Assembly (NCBI RefSeq): GCF_010122465.1
Contig: NZ_WLZY01000014.1
Span: forward strand, 62,001-126,000
Source: Phytoactinopolyspora mesophila
GTDB lineage: Bacteria > Actinomycetota > Actinomycetes > Jiangellales > Jiangellaceae
DNA length: 64,000 bases
Reading direction: 5' to 3'
A model generated the notes under the pieces. The model saw nothing but the letters and a program-made list of their open reading frames with translations, was not told where the DNA came from and did not search any database. The translations under genes were made by a program, and so were the position numbers. Of the stretch, positions 28,174 to 37,545 are shown one piece after another (position 1 is the first letter of the stretch; every line of letters begins with the position of its first letter).

Positions 28174-28977
28174 CTACGTGTGTAGTTCAAGGGTGGCGCA
28201 TTTGACTCCGCCGCCGGCCTTGAGTAGCTCAGAAACATCGACCGGGACCGGAATGAACCCTCTTTCGGCGAGCTGATCGGCCATCTTCTTGGCCTGCGCC
28301 GCCATGACGACGTTCTGCCCATCGCTCGTCGCGTTCAGGCCAAGGTGCATGGCATCCTCTTCGCCGACGACGATTGCGTCCGGGTAGAGCGCGTCGAGTT
28401 GCCGGCAGCTGGCGGCAGAGAACGCCGGTGGGAAGTACGCGATCGTGTGTTCATCGAGCACGGTCAGCGCGGTGTCGAGATGATAGAAGCGAGGATCGAC
28501 CAGGTCGAGCGCGATAACCGGCACACCGAAGACGGAAGCGATCTCCGCCAGTGCCTCCGGGCTGGAACGGAATCCGGTCCCCACCAGGATGTGCTTGCCG
28601 GTCCAGGCGAGGTCGCCCTCGCCTTCGTTGATCGCCTGTGGGACATGTACGTCGAATCCGCGGCTGGTCAGCCATTCCCGGTGAACAGGCGCTTCTGGAG
28701 TGCGGACTTCTTCGCGGAACCGGGCGCCCAGAGCCCGGCGCCCGAGGACGAACGCTCCGTTTGCGGTGAACACCATGTCGGGCAGGCCCGGAACGGGATC
28801 GATGACATCGACTCGATGACCGAGACCCGTGTAGGCCTCGCGCAAGGTCGTCCATTGCGCCACCGCTAAGTCCCTGTCCACCGGCTGCCCCGGGTCCATC
28901 CAGGGGTTGATGGCGTAGGTCACGGCGAAATGCGTTGGGGGGCACATGACGTAGTGCCGCGATTCGATGCTGGTCAC
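28174..28977 (-). CDS. Guanidine-modifying enzyme, probable arginine dihydrolase (or dimethylargininase)
   Basis: 267 residues, pentein fold. Candidate catalytic residues are Glu118 in NEGEGD, His166 in RFYHLDT and Cys260 in GGVKCATLEL. Automatic pipelines usually name it DdaH. However it carries Asn24 (INPWM) and Asn73 (PDMVFTANGAF), the positions I recall as Asn22 and Asn71 of cyanobacterial arginine dihydrolase (ArgZ/AgrE), where deiminases and DDAH carry an acidic residue at the second site. Overall wording (MCPP...YAINPWM, GFRS, ELLKAGGGVKC) also follows ArgZ. That enzyme gives ornithine, the substrate of RocD encoded 15 nt downstream. Fold certain, substrate inferred. Confidence 0.85.
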   Translation of the reverse strand: MTSIESRHYVMCPPTHFAVTYAINPWMDPGQPVDRDLAVAQWTTLREAYTGLGHRVDVIDPVPGLPDMVFTANGAFVLGRRALGARFREEVRTPEAPVHREWLTSRGFDVHVPQAINEGEGDLAWTGKHILVGTGFRSSPEALAEIASVFGVPVIALDLVDPRFYHLDTALTVLDEHTIAYFPPAFSAASCRQLDALYPDAIVVGEEDAMHLGLNATSDGQNVVMAAQAKKMADQLAERGFIPVPVDVSELLKAGGGVKCATLELHT

Positions 28978-29003
28978 GTGAAGAACTTAAGCGGCGCCGG
29001 TGG

Positions 29004-29028
29004 TGCAACGCGATACTCGTCTGTTGCA
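29004..29028. promoter_or_regulatory. Possible Lrp-type operator between divergent genes
   Basis: TGCAAC (29004-29009) and GTTGCA (29023-29028) form an inverted repeat with a 13-nt spacer, midway between the divergent start codons of the guanidine-modifying enzyme and the Lrp regulator. The position suits autoregulation and arginine-responsive control. The arms are short. Confidence 0.35.
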
Positions 29029-29111
29029 TACATGGGGGCGATTTCTTGCGCATTCTGATGCTGACACGCTCGAATCTTGCGTGGGCGAGCCGGTTGCTGG
29101 ACGATGTCCCA

Positions 29112-29561
29112 GTGGAACTCGACCAGATCGACCGCCGCATCATCCAACTTCTGATGGCGGACGGGCGGGCCAGTTACGGCACGATCGGCGCTGAGGTCAA
29201 CCTTTCCGCTCCGGCGGTCAAGCGGCGGATCGACCGGCTCCGCGACCGCGGCGTGATCAGTGGGTTCACCGTGCGGGTTGACCCCGCCGCGACGGGCTGG
29301 ACCACCGAGGCTTACGTCGAACTGTTCTGTAACCGGAGCACGTCCGGTGCGGAGGTCCTCCGGCGGGTGGAGACATATCCCGAGGTGGTCGAGGCATTCA
29401 CCGTGACCGGCGATGCCGACACGTTGCTGCATGTCTTCGCTGCCGACATGCAGCACTTCGAGCGCGTTCTGAGTCAGGTCTCGGCCGAGCCGTTTGTAGC
29501 GCGAACCCGTAGTGTCCTGGTGTTGTCGCCGCTGTTGCGCCGGGATTTTCTCAGTATGTGA
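29112..29561 (+). CDS. Lrp/AsnC-family transcriptional regulator
   Basis: 149 residues from GTG 29112. The DNA-binding part is ELDQIDRRIIQLLMADGRASYGTIGAEVNLSAPAVKRRIDRL, followed by an RAM-type ligand-binding domain (AYVELFCNRSTSGAEVLRRV...VTGDADTLLHVFA). Longer starts (TTG 29046, ATG 29058) would add residues that Lrp proteins do not have. It is divergent from the arginine-catabolic pair and is the likely arginine- or ornithine-sensing regulator of it, as ArgP/BkdR-type Lrp members do elsewhere. Confidence 0.88.
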   Translation: MELDQIDRRIIQLLMADGRASYGTIGAEVNLSAPAVKRRIDRLRDRGVISGFTVRVDPAATGWTTEAYVELFCNRSTSGAEVLRRVETYPEVVEAFTVTGDADTLLHVFAADMQHFERVLSQVSAEPFVARTRSVLVLSPLLRRDFLSM

Positions 29562-29750
29562 GATGGCGCCTTTGTGGGTGCGCCGCTGCGCGTTCGTGGG
29601 CAGGGCCTGGCCTTTCATAATTACACGCATGTTCTTCGTCAAGGCGACACGCCGAGTGGCTTGTGAGAATCTTGTGGTCTGTGTTCCCTGATGTGATGAG
29701 AGTGGTTAGGCTCATCCCCTGTGACGTCTGATAGCGGGGAGGTCGGTCAC

Positions 29751-31166
29751 GTGCGTAGTCGCAACAAGACCTGGGCGCCTGTGGTGGGTGGCGTGTTCAT
29801 CAGCGTGCTCGCGGGTCTTGTTGTGGCGCCTGTCATCGTCCCGGCCGCTGCGGAGCGGAGCTTCCCCACGGAGCAGGACATTGACGACGCGCGCGAGTCC
29901 GAGCGTCAGGCCGAGCATGCGGTAGCCGCGACAGAGGGACGCCTCGCGTCGATCAACGCCGAACTCGACCAGCTGCGAGTGGATGTCGCCAAGGCGGGTG
30001 AGAATTACAACGGCGCCCGGTTGGCTCTCGAGGAGGCCGAAGAAGCCGAGGACAGCAGCCGGCGTAACGCTGAACGCGCCGAGGACCGAGCCGAGGAAGC
30101 TCGCGACGTGCTCGGCCAGGTGGTGGCTGCTTCCTACCGGCAAGGCGGCGACCTGGCCCGCATCGGCATCATCTTGTCGGCCGAGGACAGCACCGAGCTC
30201 TACGACAGCTTCGCCGCGTTCCGTTCCGTCACGGAGTCACAGGCCGGCGCGTTCCAGCGGGCGACGGTCAAGACCGCGATTGCCGAAGAAGCCGCGGCCG
30301 ACGCCCAGTTGGCTCTGGAAGAGCGCCAGCGTGCCACGGAAGCGGCGGAGGAAGCGTTCCAAGCTGCCGCGCGGTTGGCCGAACAGCACGAGGCGGCCGC
30401 AGCCGCGGCGGAGGCCGAGCGGCAGGAGCTGATCGGCGAACTGGCGGCCGCGCGTGGAACCACTGTGGCCCTCGAAGAAGAGCGTCAGCAAGCGATCGCG
30501 GACGAGGAAGCCGCTGAGCGTGAGCGCGAGGCTCGGGAAGACCGGCAAGACCGGGAAGACCGGGAAGAGGTGGAGGACCCGCAGCCAACCACCGAGCCGA
30601 CCCGGGAGCCGACCAGCGATCCGGACGAAGACTCCGACGAAGACCGAAACGAGCCGACGCCGACCCAGACACCGTCCTCCTCGCCCACACCCACGTCAAC
30701 CCCGACTCCGACTCCGACACAATCGCCTACGCCCACCCAGACCCCCACGCGCACCCCGACTCCGACGCCCACCCCCACTCCGACACAGCCGCCGCAACAA
30801 CCTGACGGGGCCGAGGCCGCCATCGAGTACGCCAGGCAGCAGATCGGTAAGCCGTACGAGTGGGGTGGATCCGGTCCACATGGCTTCGACTGCTCCGGAT
30901 TGACGATGCGCGCCTGGCAAGCCGGAGGCAAGAGCCTTCCGCATTGGAGCGTTGCACAGGCCCAGCAGGTCACCCGGATTCCCTATTCGCAGATCGAGCG
31001 CGGAGACCTGATCTTCTGGTCGGACAACGGTCAGGCATCAGGGGTGTATCACGTCGGCCTGTACATCGGTGGCGGGCAGATGATCCACGCTCCCCGCCCG
31101 GGCAAGAACGTCGAGGTCCAGAGCGTCTTCTACTGGCGTGACCCGGCTTTCTACGGCCGGGTGTGA
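29751..31166 (+). CDS. Secreted NlpC/P60 peptidoglycan endopeptidase with coiled-coil domain
   Basis: 471 residues. A signal peptide (APVVGGVFISVLAGLVVAPVIVPAAAE) is followed by a long Glu/Ala/Arg-rich coiled coil (about 45-285), a Thr-Pro/Ser-Pro linker of about 60 residues, and a C-terminal NlpC/P60 domain with catalytic Cys in GFDCSGLTMRAW and His in YHVGLYIGGG. It is a RipA-like hydrolase that cleaves peptide stems in cell-wall remodelling; the coiled coil usually keeps such enzymes inactive until FtsX-type activation. GTG 29751 is preferred, with GGGGAGG about 8 nt upstream, over GTG 29721. Confidence 0.92.
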   Translation: MRSRNKTWAPVVGGVFISVLAGLVVAPVIVPAAAERSFPTEQDIDDARESERQAEHAVAATEGRLASINAELDQLRVDVAKAGENYNGARLALEEAEEAEDSSRRNAERAEDRAEEARDVLGQVVAASYRQGGDLARIGIILSAEDSTELYDSFAAFRSVTESQAGAFQRATVKTAIAEEAAADAQLALEERQRATEAAEEAFQAAARLAEQHEAAAAAAEAERQELIGELAAARGTTVALEEERQQAIADEEAAEREREAREDRQDREDREEVEDPQPTTEPTREPTSDPDEDSDEDRNEPTPTQTPSSSPTPTSTPTPTPTQSPTPTQTPTRTPTPTPTPTPTQPPQQPDGAEAAIEYARQQIGKPYEWGGSGPHGFDCSGLTMRAWQAGGKSLPHWSVAQAQQVTRIPYSQIERGDLIFWSDNGQASGVYHVGLYIGGGQMIHAPRPGKNVEVQSVFYWRDPAFYGRV

Positions 31167-31993
31167 ATCTGAGCCGAGTCCCGGCCGGATGCGAAGCGGG
31201 CCGGAGTGGTGCCCACGTATCGTCTGAAGTGGCGAGTGAAATGGGACTGGTCGTAGAAGCCGGCCGCGAGGGCGACTTCCGACGGGCGTTGCCCGGCCAG
31301 CAGCAGCCTGCGCGCGATGTCGATGCGCCGGCCAGTCAGGTACAGATGTGGCGGTAACCCGAAGGACATCGTGAACGAGCGCACCAGGTGCGCCGGATGA
31401 GCGTGCAGGTGCTCAGCCGCGTCCGCGAGAGTCAACCCGGTGGTCGTCCGCGCGTCGAGCAGATCGCGTAGCTGCCCGGCGAGGCGCTGCGGGGCGGGCG
31501 CGTAGCGGCGGGTCGCCGCCGGAGCCAGGTGGCGCAGATGGCGGCGCAACCTTTCCCGGATGAACGCCAGTCGGCTCTCCGCCTCGAAGGCATCACCTGG
31601 ATGTGACAGCGACACATGTAGCTGGTGGATCCGGTGCCAGAGAACGGCGTCGTCGAATCCCGGCGAGTCCACGGCCGCGCCGACCAGGCCGCTGCCCAGG
31701 ACGGACGGCTCCAGGTACAGCACGCGCTTGCGGAACCCGTGCGCGGTGGCCGAGCGGCCGTCGTGGGGCACGTCAGGCGGCAGCACGGTGACCATCGAGC
31801 CGGCGGTGCCGTGCTGCTGGCGGTCCAGGTCGAAGCGGATCGCGCCGTCGTCGACGATCAACAGGGTCCACGCGCTGTGAGTGTGGACCGGATAGATGTG
31901 ATCGACGAAATGCGCATGGAAAACCTCGGCGATGCCGGGCACCGCCGGTCGCCAGGCCGTGGGCCGGCCGCGCTGCGAACCCGCCTCGTCCAC
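31151..31993 (-). CDS. AraC-family transcriptional regulator
   Basis: 280 residues. An N-terminal cupin domain (FVDHIYPVHTHSAWTLLIVDDGAIRFDLD, VTVLPPDVPHDG) precedes two C-terminal HTH motifs (GLTLADAAEHLHAHPAHLVRSF; RPSEVALAAGFYDQSHFTRHFRRYVGTTPARF). GTG 31993 is used; a TTG five codons earlier is possible. It is divergent from the DUF2000 gene and probably controls it. Its 3' end overlaps the NlpC/P60 gene by 16 nt in convergent orientation. Confidence 0.9.
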   Translation of the reverse strand: MDEAGSQRGRPTAWRPAVPGIAEVFHAHFVDHIYPVHTHSAWTLLIVDDGAIRFDLDRQQHGTAGSMVTVLPPDVPHDGRSATAHGFRKRVLYLEPSVLGSGLVGAAVDSPGFDDAVLWHRIHQLHVSLSHPGDAFEAESRLAFIRERLRRHLRHLAPAATRRYAPAPQRLAGQLRDLLDARTTTGLTLADAAEHLHAHPAHLVRSFTMSFGLPPHLYLTGRRIDIARRLLLAGQRPSEVALAAGFYDQSHFTRHFRRYVGTTPARFASGRDSAQIHTRP

Positions 31994-32122
31994 GCAAAGA
32001 ACGTACAAGACCGGCAGGGTTAGCGGCCAGCAGAGTTGAGGCAGGGTTCCGCGGTGCCTTCCGGTGAATCCCGGATGGCGGTGCCCTTTAAGTCAGATTG
32101 GCACGAGTAGGAGATGAGTACG

Positions 32123-32545
32123 GTGGCAGAGCAAATCCGATTCGACACGAAGATCGCCGTGCTGCTGCGCGACGACCTCGAGACCTGGCAGCGGCTCAAT
32201 GTCACGGCGTTCATGATCAGTGGCGTGGCCAGTGCGGACACCGAGCTGATCGGTGAGCCGTACGAAGACGCGGACGGCACGCGTTATCTCTCCATGTTCC
32301 GCCAGCCGGTGCTGATCTTCTCCGGCTCGAAGGAGACGCTCACCAGCGCTCACACCAAGGCGCTCAGCCGCGGTCTGAGATTCGCGGTCTTCACCGCCGA
32401 CCTGTTCACCACCGGCAACGACCGTGACAATCGGGCCGCTGTACGCGCCGTCGCCCGCGACCAGCTGGACCTGGTCGGGCTGGCGCTTCACGGTCCGAAG
32501 AACATGGTTGACAAGATACTCAAAGGTGCCGAACTGCACAGATGA
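32123..32545 (+). CDS. DUF2000 family protein
   Basis: 140 residues. FDTKIAVLLRDDLETWQRLNVTAFMISGV and MFRQPVLIFSGSKETL match DUF2000, a family of small cytosolic proteins with a peptidyl-tRNA hydrolase 2-like fold and no established function. GTG 32123 has AGGAG 9 nt upstream; ATG 32114 lies directly on that AGGAG and is less likely. It is paired head-to-head with the AraC gene. Its stop is only 12 nt from the convergent pyrophosphatase stop. Confidence 0.8.
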   Translation: MAEQIRFDTKIAVLLRDDLETWQRLNVTAFMISGVASADTELIGEPYEDADGTRYLSMFRQPVLIFSGSKETLTSAHTKALSRGLRFAVFTADLFTTGNDRDNRAAVRAVARDQLDLVGLALHGPKNMVDKILKGAELHR

Positions 32546-32556
32546 GGCCGACCTCG

Positions 32557-33045
32557 TCAGTGACTTGCGTTCTTGGCGCGTTCGTAAGAAGCGCGGATCT
32601 CCTCCTCAGCGGCGGCCCGGTCTACCCACGACGCCCCTTCCACCGACTTGCCGGGCTCGAGATCCTTGTACACCTCGAAGAAGTGCTGGATCTCGAGGCG
32701 ATCGAACTCGGGCAGATCGCCGATGTCGATGAACGGGTCTTTGCGAGGATCGTCCGACGGCACACACAGCACTTTGTCGTCGCCCCCGGCCTCGTCCGTC
32801 ATCCGGAACATGGCTATTGCCCGGCAGCGGATCAAGCAGCCCGGGAAGGTCGGCTCTTCGATGAACACCAGGGCGTCGAGCGGATCACCGTCCAACCCGA
32901 GAGTGTTGTCGATGAAGCCGTAGTCGTGTGGGTAGCGTGTTGACGTGAACAGCCTCCTGTCGAGCCGGATCCGGCCGGTGTCGTGATCCATCTCGTACTT
33001 GTTCCGGCTGCCTGCCGGGATCTCGATGGTGACGTCGAACTCCAC
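32557..33045 (-). CDS. ppa: Inorganic pyrophosphatase (family I)
   Basis: 162 residues, the exact length of actinobacterial Ppa. [24 protein letters not shown] is the canonical N-terminus. The metal-binding [10 protein letters not shown] contains the DXDPXD signature, and [17 protein letters not shown] follows. It hydrolyses PPi to drive biosynthesis. GTG 33045 has AGAAGGG about 8 nt upstream; upstream codons are not conserved. Divergent from dacB, as in many actinobacteria. Confidence 0.96.
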   Translation of the reverse strand: MEFDVTIEIPAGSRNKYEMDHDTGRIRLDRRLFTSTRYPHDYGFIDNTLGLDGDPLDALVFIEEPTFPGCLIRCRAIAMFRMTDEAGGDDKVLCVPSDDPRKDPFIDIGDLPEFDRLEIQHFFEVYKDLEPGKSVEGASWVDRAAAEEEIRASYERAKNASH

Positions 33046-33157
33046 GGTCGCGCCCTTCTGGTTGCCGCTGCTGCTCATGATGCCAGTGTCCCGTACCTTG
33101 GCACATGACGGATCATTGGTGGGTGTTCTGTTCGTCACCATCTTGTGAGTTGCCACG

Positions 33158-34585
33158 ATGAGCAATGAGAACGGTCCGCCCGGGCGGGCCCGATTCCGGC
33201 GCGCCAAGCCTCGTCGTGTCAAGTTGTGGGTCGCCGTTTCCGTCGCGGCCACAGCTGTGTTGGTCAGCGCGGTGCTGGTGGGCACCGGCCAGCTGACGCC
33301 CACGGATGGCCCCCCGAAGGCGTCGCAGCAGCTCGACAAGGCTCTGGCGGCATCGTGGGAGCCGGCCGAGGCAGTGCTGGCGGCTGCCGGACCGGATGCC
33401 GACACCGGCGCCGATCTCAGCAACCGGCTCGCGTCGCTGGCCGGAGCGTCCGAGCTCGGGGGAAACGTCGGGGCCGTCGTGATCGACTTGGGATCCGGAG
33501 CCACGATCTACGAGTCCAACGCCACGGATGCGTTCGTCCCGGCCAGCACCATGAAAATCCTCACGTCGGTGGCTGTTCTGGACGTGCTTGGCCCTGACCA
33601 CCGGTTCGAGACCAAGACCGTGCTGGTCGACGACGACGCGGGAGAGGTCACCATCGCACTCGTCGGCGGGGGCGACCCGATGCTGGCCTCCACCGACGAC
33701 GGCGCCGTGAGCGCTGCCTCCGCGAGCCTCGAAGGGCTGGCCGCCGCTACCGCGGAAGCGGTGGCCGAGACAGGCGCCGAGTCGGTGCGGCTGACCTTCG
33801 ACGACAGCCTGTTCACCGGTCCGGCCATCGATCCCGACTGGCTGCCAACCTACGTTCCCAATGGCGTTGTCGCCCCAGTGAGCGCATTGGCCGCCGATGG
33901 CGGCCGGATCCGAGCGGGGTTTCGCGACCGCGCTGACGATCCTGCCCTGAGCGCCGCCGAACTCTTCGCCGGCTTTCTCGCCGATCACGACGTCCCGGTG
34001 GCGGACGCGTCGCCAGAGCGGACCGACGCCGGAGCCGATCTTCCCGAGCTGGCAGCTGTCGCGTCGCCGCCACTGTCCGCGATCGTGGAGCACGTGATGC
34101 GTACCAGTGACAACGACGCCGCCGAGGTCCTGGGCCGGCACGTGGCGTTGGGCCTCGGGCGTCCTGCGACGTCGAACGAAGCTGGTGAGGCCACCGTCGA
34201 GGTGCTAGCCGGGCTCGGCATCGAGCCCGGCGGACTGGACATCCGTGACGGCAGCGGGCTAGCCCGTGGAAACGCGGCCACAGCTGCTGCCCTGACTAGT
34301 GCGCTCGGTCGGGCGGCTGATCCGGACCACCCGGATCTACGCACCGTGCTGGCCGGGCTGCCGGTGGCCGGCTTCACCGGGACGCTGGCGGAGCGTGCGC
34401 CGGACGGGAGCGCCGGATACGTTCGCGCCAAGACCGGTACGCTCACCGGCGTGCACAGCCTGGCCGGTCTGGCCGTGGCACCCGACGGCGCGGCGTACAT
34501 ATTCGCCATCCTGGCCGACGACGCTGACGACGCACTTGCCGCGCGGGCAGCGCTGGACCGGTTCGCCGCCGCCCTCGTCTCCTGA
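33158..34585 (+). CDS. dacB: D-alanyl-D-alanine carboxypeptidase/endopeptidase (PBP4, DacB)
   Basis: 475 residues. A basic N-terminus and signal anchor ([22 protein letters not shown]) precede a class-C penicillin-binding domain with SxxK in [10 protein letters not shown], SxN in [10 protein letters not shown] and KTG in [15 protein letters not shown]. It trims or cleaves peptidoglycan peptides outside the membrane. It is the first gene of the conserved dacB - metalloprotease - tilS - hpt - ftsH - folE run and is divergent from ppa. Confidence 0.94.
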   Translation: MSNENGPPGRARFRRAKPRRVKLWVAVSVAATAVLVSAVLVGTGQLTPTDGPPKASQQLDKALAASWEPAEAVLAAAGPDADTGADLSNRLASLAGASELGGNVGAVVIDLGSGATIYESNATDAFVPASTMKILTSVAVLDVLGPDHRFETKTVLVDDDAGEVTIALVGGGDPMLASTDDGAVSAASASLEGLAAATAEAVAETGAESVRLTFDDSLFTGPAIDPDWLPTYVPNGVVAPVSALAADGGRIRAGFRDRADDPALSAAELFAGFLADHDVPVADASPERTDAGADLPELAAVASPPLSAIVEHVMRTSDNDAAEVLGRHVALGLGRPATSNEAGEATVEVLAGLGIEPGGLDIRDGSGLARGNAATAAALTSALGRAADPDHPDLRTVLAGLPVAGFTGTLAERAPDGSAGYVRAKTGTLTGVHSLAGLAVAPDGAAYIFAILADDADDALAARAALDRFAAALVS

Positions 34586-34645
34586 AACGCTGGCATCTAG
34601 GCACAGCAGGTGGTCGAGGAACCGGCTCTCACGTAGCGTGAAGGC

Positions 34646-35740
34646 ATGTCGACTCGCGATTCGGGCCCTGAGCTCGTCGATTGGGATCTTGCTGCCAGGA
34701 CGGGCAAACGCCTTGCCGGGTCGGGGCCTCAGGTCAATGCCATGGAAGCCCAGGAAACCGTCGCGGAACTGCATAGGTTCGCGAGCAAGGCCGAAGGCTA
34801 TGTCCAGGAGGTGACCGGTCTCGACGGGTCTGCTGTGGTCGCGCCGGTCATGGTCGTCGACCGTGGAGGTTGGGTGACGGCCAACACCGAGAGTCTGCGG
34901 ACCGTCGTCGCTCCGCTGACCGAGAAGATCCACGAAGCCCGGCAGGGCCGCAGCTTCGGACCGCTCGACTACATCGGTCCCAAAGCCACTGGGATGGAGA
35001 CGGGAGCTTTCCTGGCTTTCATCGCCGGCCGGGTGCTGGGACAGTTCGACCCGTTCTACAACGGCGCCAACGCAGCGGCTGAGTCAGGGCGGCTGCTGCT
35101 GGTCGCGCCCAACGTCGTGCACGTCGAGCGCGAGCTCGACGTTGTGCCCCGCGATTTCCGGCTGTGGGTGTGCCTGCATGAGGAGACCCACCGCGTGCAG
35201 TTCACCGCGGTGCCGTGGCTCCGGGAGCACCTCAAGGCGGAGATCAAGGAGTTCGTGGCGTCCACCCAGGTGGACGCCAGCGTCCTGACCGCAAATGTCC
35301 GAGAAGTCCTCCAAGCCTTGATCCGCGCGGTGCGGGGGGAGGGCGATGGACTGAACCTCTTGGATGTTCTACAGACGCCGGAGCAGAAGGCGATCGTCAA
35401 GCGCGTCACCGCGTTGATGTCGTTGCTGGAGGGGCACGCCGACGTCGTGATGGATCGCGTCGGACCGGAGGTCATTCCCACCGTCGACACCATCCGGCGG
35501 CGTTTCCAGCAGCGCCGCCGCGGGAACTCCGGCGTTGACCGCGCTGTGCGACGGGTGCTGGGAATGGAGGCGAAGATGCGTCAGTACCGCGACGGCGCCG
35601 CCTTCGTCAACGCGGTCGTCGAGCTCGTCGGCATGGACGGATTCAACCGGATCTGGGAATCTGCGGAGACGCTGCCCACGCCGGGGGAGATCGCAGAACC
35701 GCGGCAATGGGTCGACCGGGTACACGGAAGCGCGGCGTGA
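34646..35740 (+). CDS. Zinc-dependent metalloprotease, DUF2342 (F420-biosynthesis-associated) family
   Basis: 364 residues, no signal peptide. RLWVCLHEETHRVQFTAVPWLREHL contains the zinc-binding HEETH, and a second conserved stretch is LMSLLEGHADVVMDRVGPEVIPTVDTIR. The family is found almost only in actinobacteria between dacB and tilS and is often labelled 'coenzyme F420 biosynthesis associated'; its substrate is unknown. A -10-like TAGCGT ends 6 nt before the ATG, so the mRNA may be leaderless. The stop abuts the tilS start. Confidence 0.9.
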   Translation: MSTRDSGPELVDWDLAARTGKRLAGSGPQVNAMEAQETVAELHRFASKAEGYVQEVTGLDGSAVVAPVMVVDRGGWVTANTESLRTVVAPLTEKIHEARQGRSFGPLDYIGPKATGMETGAFLAFIAGRVLGQFDPFYNGANAAAESGRLLLVAPNVVHVERELDVVPRDFRLWVCLHEETHRVQFTAVPWLREHLKAEIKEFVASTQVDASVLTANVREVLQALIRAVRGEGDGLNLLDVLQTPEQKAIVKRVTALMSLLEGHADVVMDRVGPEVIPTVDTIRRRFQQRRRGNSGVDRAVRRVLGMEAKMRQYRDGAAFVNAVVELVGMDGFNRIWESAETLPTPGEIAEPRQWVDRVHGSAA

Positions 35741-36790
35741 GTGGTTGAACGTCGAGGGGACGCGCCGCATCTGCTCGTACGGCGCGCCGTTCGCGATGAG
35801 CTGGCTGATGTTCTCAATGAGCACGCGTCGGTCGCTGCCCGCCGCGAGGCGTCTCTGGAACGCCCGTGCGTCCTGGTCGCCTGCTCCGGTGGCGCCGACT
35901 CGCTATCACTCGCGGCTGCCCTGGCGCATGAGGCTCCGCGAGCCGGGATCCTCGCGGGCGGGGTGAGCGTCGATCACGGTCTGCAGGAAGGTTCGGCGCA
36001 TCGGGCCCGCGCGGTGGCGGCCGCGCTGGCGGGTATGGGCCTCGAGCCGGTCGAGACGGTGCACGTACGCATCGGTCGCAGTCCGGCCGGTCCGGAAGCC
36101 AGCGCACGCTCCGCGCGATACGCAGTGCTCGACCATGCGGCCACCCGGCACGGAGCCGATGCGGTGTTCCTCGGGCACACGTTGGAGGATCAGGCAGAGA
36201 CAGTTCTGCTCGGCCTGGCCCGGGGGTCGGGGGCGCGTTCGCTGGCGGGGATGGCAACGCGGCTCGGACTGTACAGGCGTCCTTTGTTGCGCCTGTCTCG
36301 AGGGATCGTCCGGGCTGCCGTCCCACCCGGATTGGAGCCATGGGAAGACCCCCACAACGTGGACCCCGCTTATGCCCGTGCCCGGGTGCGGCACCGTGTG
36401 CTGCCGGTTCTGGAGAAAGAACTCGGGCCCGGTATCACCGCCGCGCTGGCCCGCACCGGTGAGTTGCTCCGGGCCGATGCCGAGGCCTTGGATGTGCTCG
36501 CTGATCAGGCGCTGCAAGCCGCCACTCGGCCGGCTCCCGGATCGTCGCCGGGTTCGGCGTATGACATCGGTCACCTTTCGGGCCTGCCGCAAGCAGTGCG
36601 CTGGCGGGTGCTGCGCACGGCCGCGATCTCGGCGGGCTGCCCGCCTACCGACCTGACCGCCGCGCACGCAGAGGCGGTTGACAAGCTGCTCACGGCGTGG
36701 CACGGGCAGAAAGGGGTGGACTTGCCCGGCGCCGTCAGGGCGAGCCGGCGACGCGGCGTCCTGACCTTCGGGCCGCTCCCAGGGTCCTGA
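35741..36790 (+). CDS. tilS: tRNA(Ile)-lysidine synthetase TilS
   Basis: 349 residues. The PP-loop ATP motif VACSGGADSLSLAAALAHEA lies near residue 46, and GHTLEDQAETVLLGLARGSG and RPLLRLSR are TilS motifs. It converts C34 of the AUA-reading tRNA-Ile to lysidine. GTG 35741 directly follows the preceding TGA, so translation is coupled. It is followed by hpt as in many bacteria. Confidence 0.95.
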   Translation: MVERRGDAPHLLVRRAVRDELADVLNEHASVAARREASLERPCVLVACSGGADSLSLAAALAHEAPRAGILAGGVSVDHGLQEGSAHRARAVAAALAGMGLEPVETVHVRIGRSPAGPEASARSARYAVLDHAATRHGADAVFLGHTLEDQAETVLLGLARGSGARSLAGMATRLGLYRRPLLRLSRGIVRAAVPPGLEPWEDPHNVDPAYARARVRHRVLPVLEKELGPGITAALARTGELLRADAEALDVLADQALQAATRPAPGSSPGSAYDIGHLSGLPQAVRWRVLRTAAISAGCPPTDLTAAHAEAVDKLLTAWHGQKGVDLPGAVRASRRRGVLTFGPLPGS

Positions 36791-36864
36791 TCCGGGCACC
36801 GGTTTCGGGCCGGCATGTCACTCCCGGCAGACTGGGAGCGGCACCGTATGGCAGGCTTCTTTTC

Positions 36865-37416
36865 GTGGATCCGCAGCATATTGACGGCGATCTCGAGAAG
36901 GTCGTCCTTTCCGAGCAGGAAATCCAGAGTCGGCTGGCCGAGATGGCCGCGGACATCCAGAGAGACTACGAGGGCAAGGACGTACTGCTCGTAGGCGTGC
37001 TCAAGGGTGCGGTCATGGTGATGGCCGACTTGTCTCGCCACCTTTCACGTCACGTCGAGATCGACTGGATGGACGTCTCCTCATACGGCTCAGGCACCCG
37101 CTCCAGTGGTGTTGTGCGGATTATCAAGGATCTGGACGCGGACATCTCCGGGCGCCATGTCCTCGTGGTCGAGGACATCATCGACACCGGCCTCACGCTC
37201 TCGTGGCTGGTCTCCAATCTCCGGTCCCGGGGGCCCGCTTCGGTGGAGATCTGCACCATGTTGCGCAAGCCGGAGGCGGCGAAGACCGACGTGGACGTGA
37301 AGTACGTCGGTTTCGACATCCCGAACTCGTTCGTCGTGGGTTACGGACTTGATTACGCCGAGCGATACCGCAATCTCCGGGTCGTCGCGACCCTCGCGCC
37401 CCATATGTATTCGTGA
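36865..37416 (+). CDS. hpt: Hypoxanthine phosphoribosyltransferase
   Basis: 183 residues. The PRPP-binding loop is HVLVVEDIIDTGLTLSWL, and VLKGAVMVMADLSRHL and SSYGSGTRSSG are typical. It salvages hypoxanthine and guanine to IMP and GMP. GTG 36865 gives the standard length; a longer in-frame extension would overlap tilS and is not conserved. It lies between tilS and ftsH, the usual arrangement. Confidence 0.95.
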   Translation: MDPQHIDGDLEKVVLSEQEIQSRLAEMAADIQRDYEGKDVLLVGVLKGAVMVMADLSRHLSRHVEIDWMDVSSYGSGTRSSGVVRIIKDLDADISGRHVLVVEDIIDTGLTLSWLVSNLRSRGPASVEICTMLRKPEAAKTDVDVKYVGFDIPNSFVVGYGLDYAERYRNLRVVATLAPHMYS

Positions 37417-37545
37417 CGTGCGGGTAAGGCCCTGTGCGAATGGTCGCGGCAATGCTGTGCAGGGTATCGTCGTAACGATCCGACACCTTGGGATGTGTGC
37501 GGCCTACCGCTATGTCGTGCCAGCCGGAGGTGGACCCGACTCAGC

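Noticed and set aside
29562-29750. A c-di-AMP (ydaO-type) riboswitch before the NlpC/P60 gene
   Set aside because: Such riboswitches often precede this gene class in actinobacteria, but the characteristic conserved segments could not be found in this short gap.
30580-30800. A possible CRISPR or minisatellite array
   Set aside because: The repetition is codon-level (Thr-Pro linker) within a coding frame and has no spacers.
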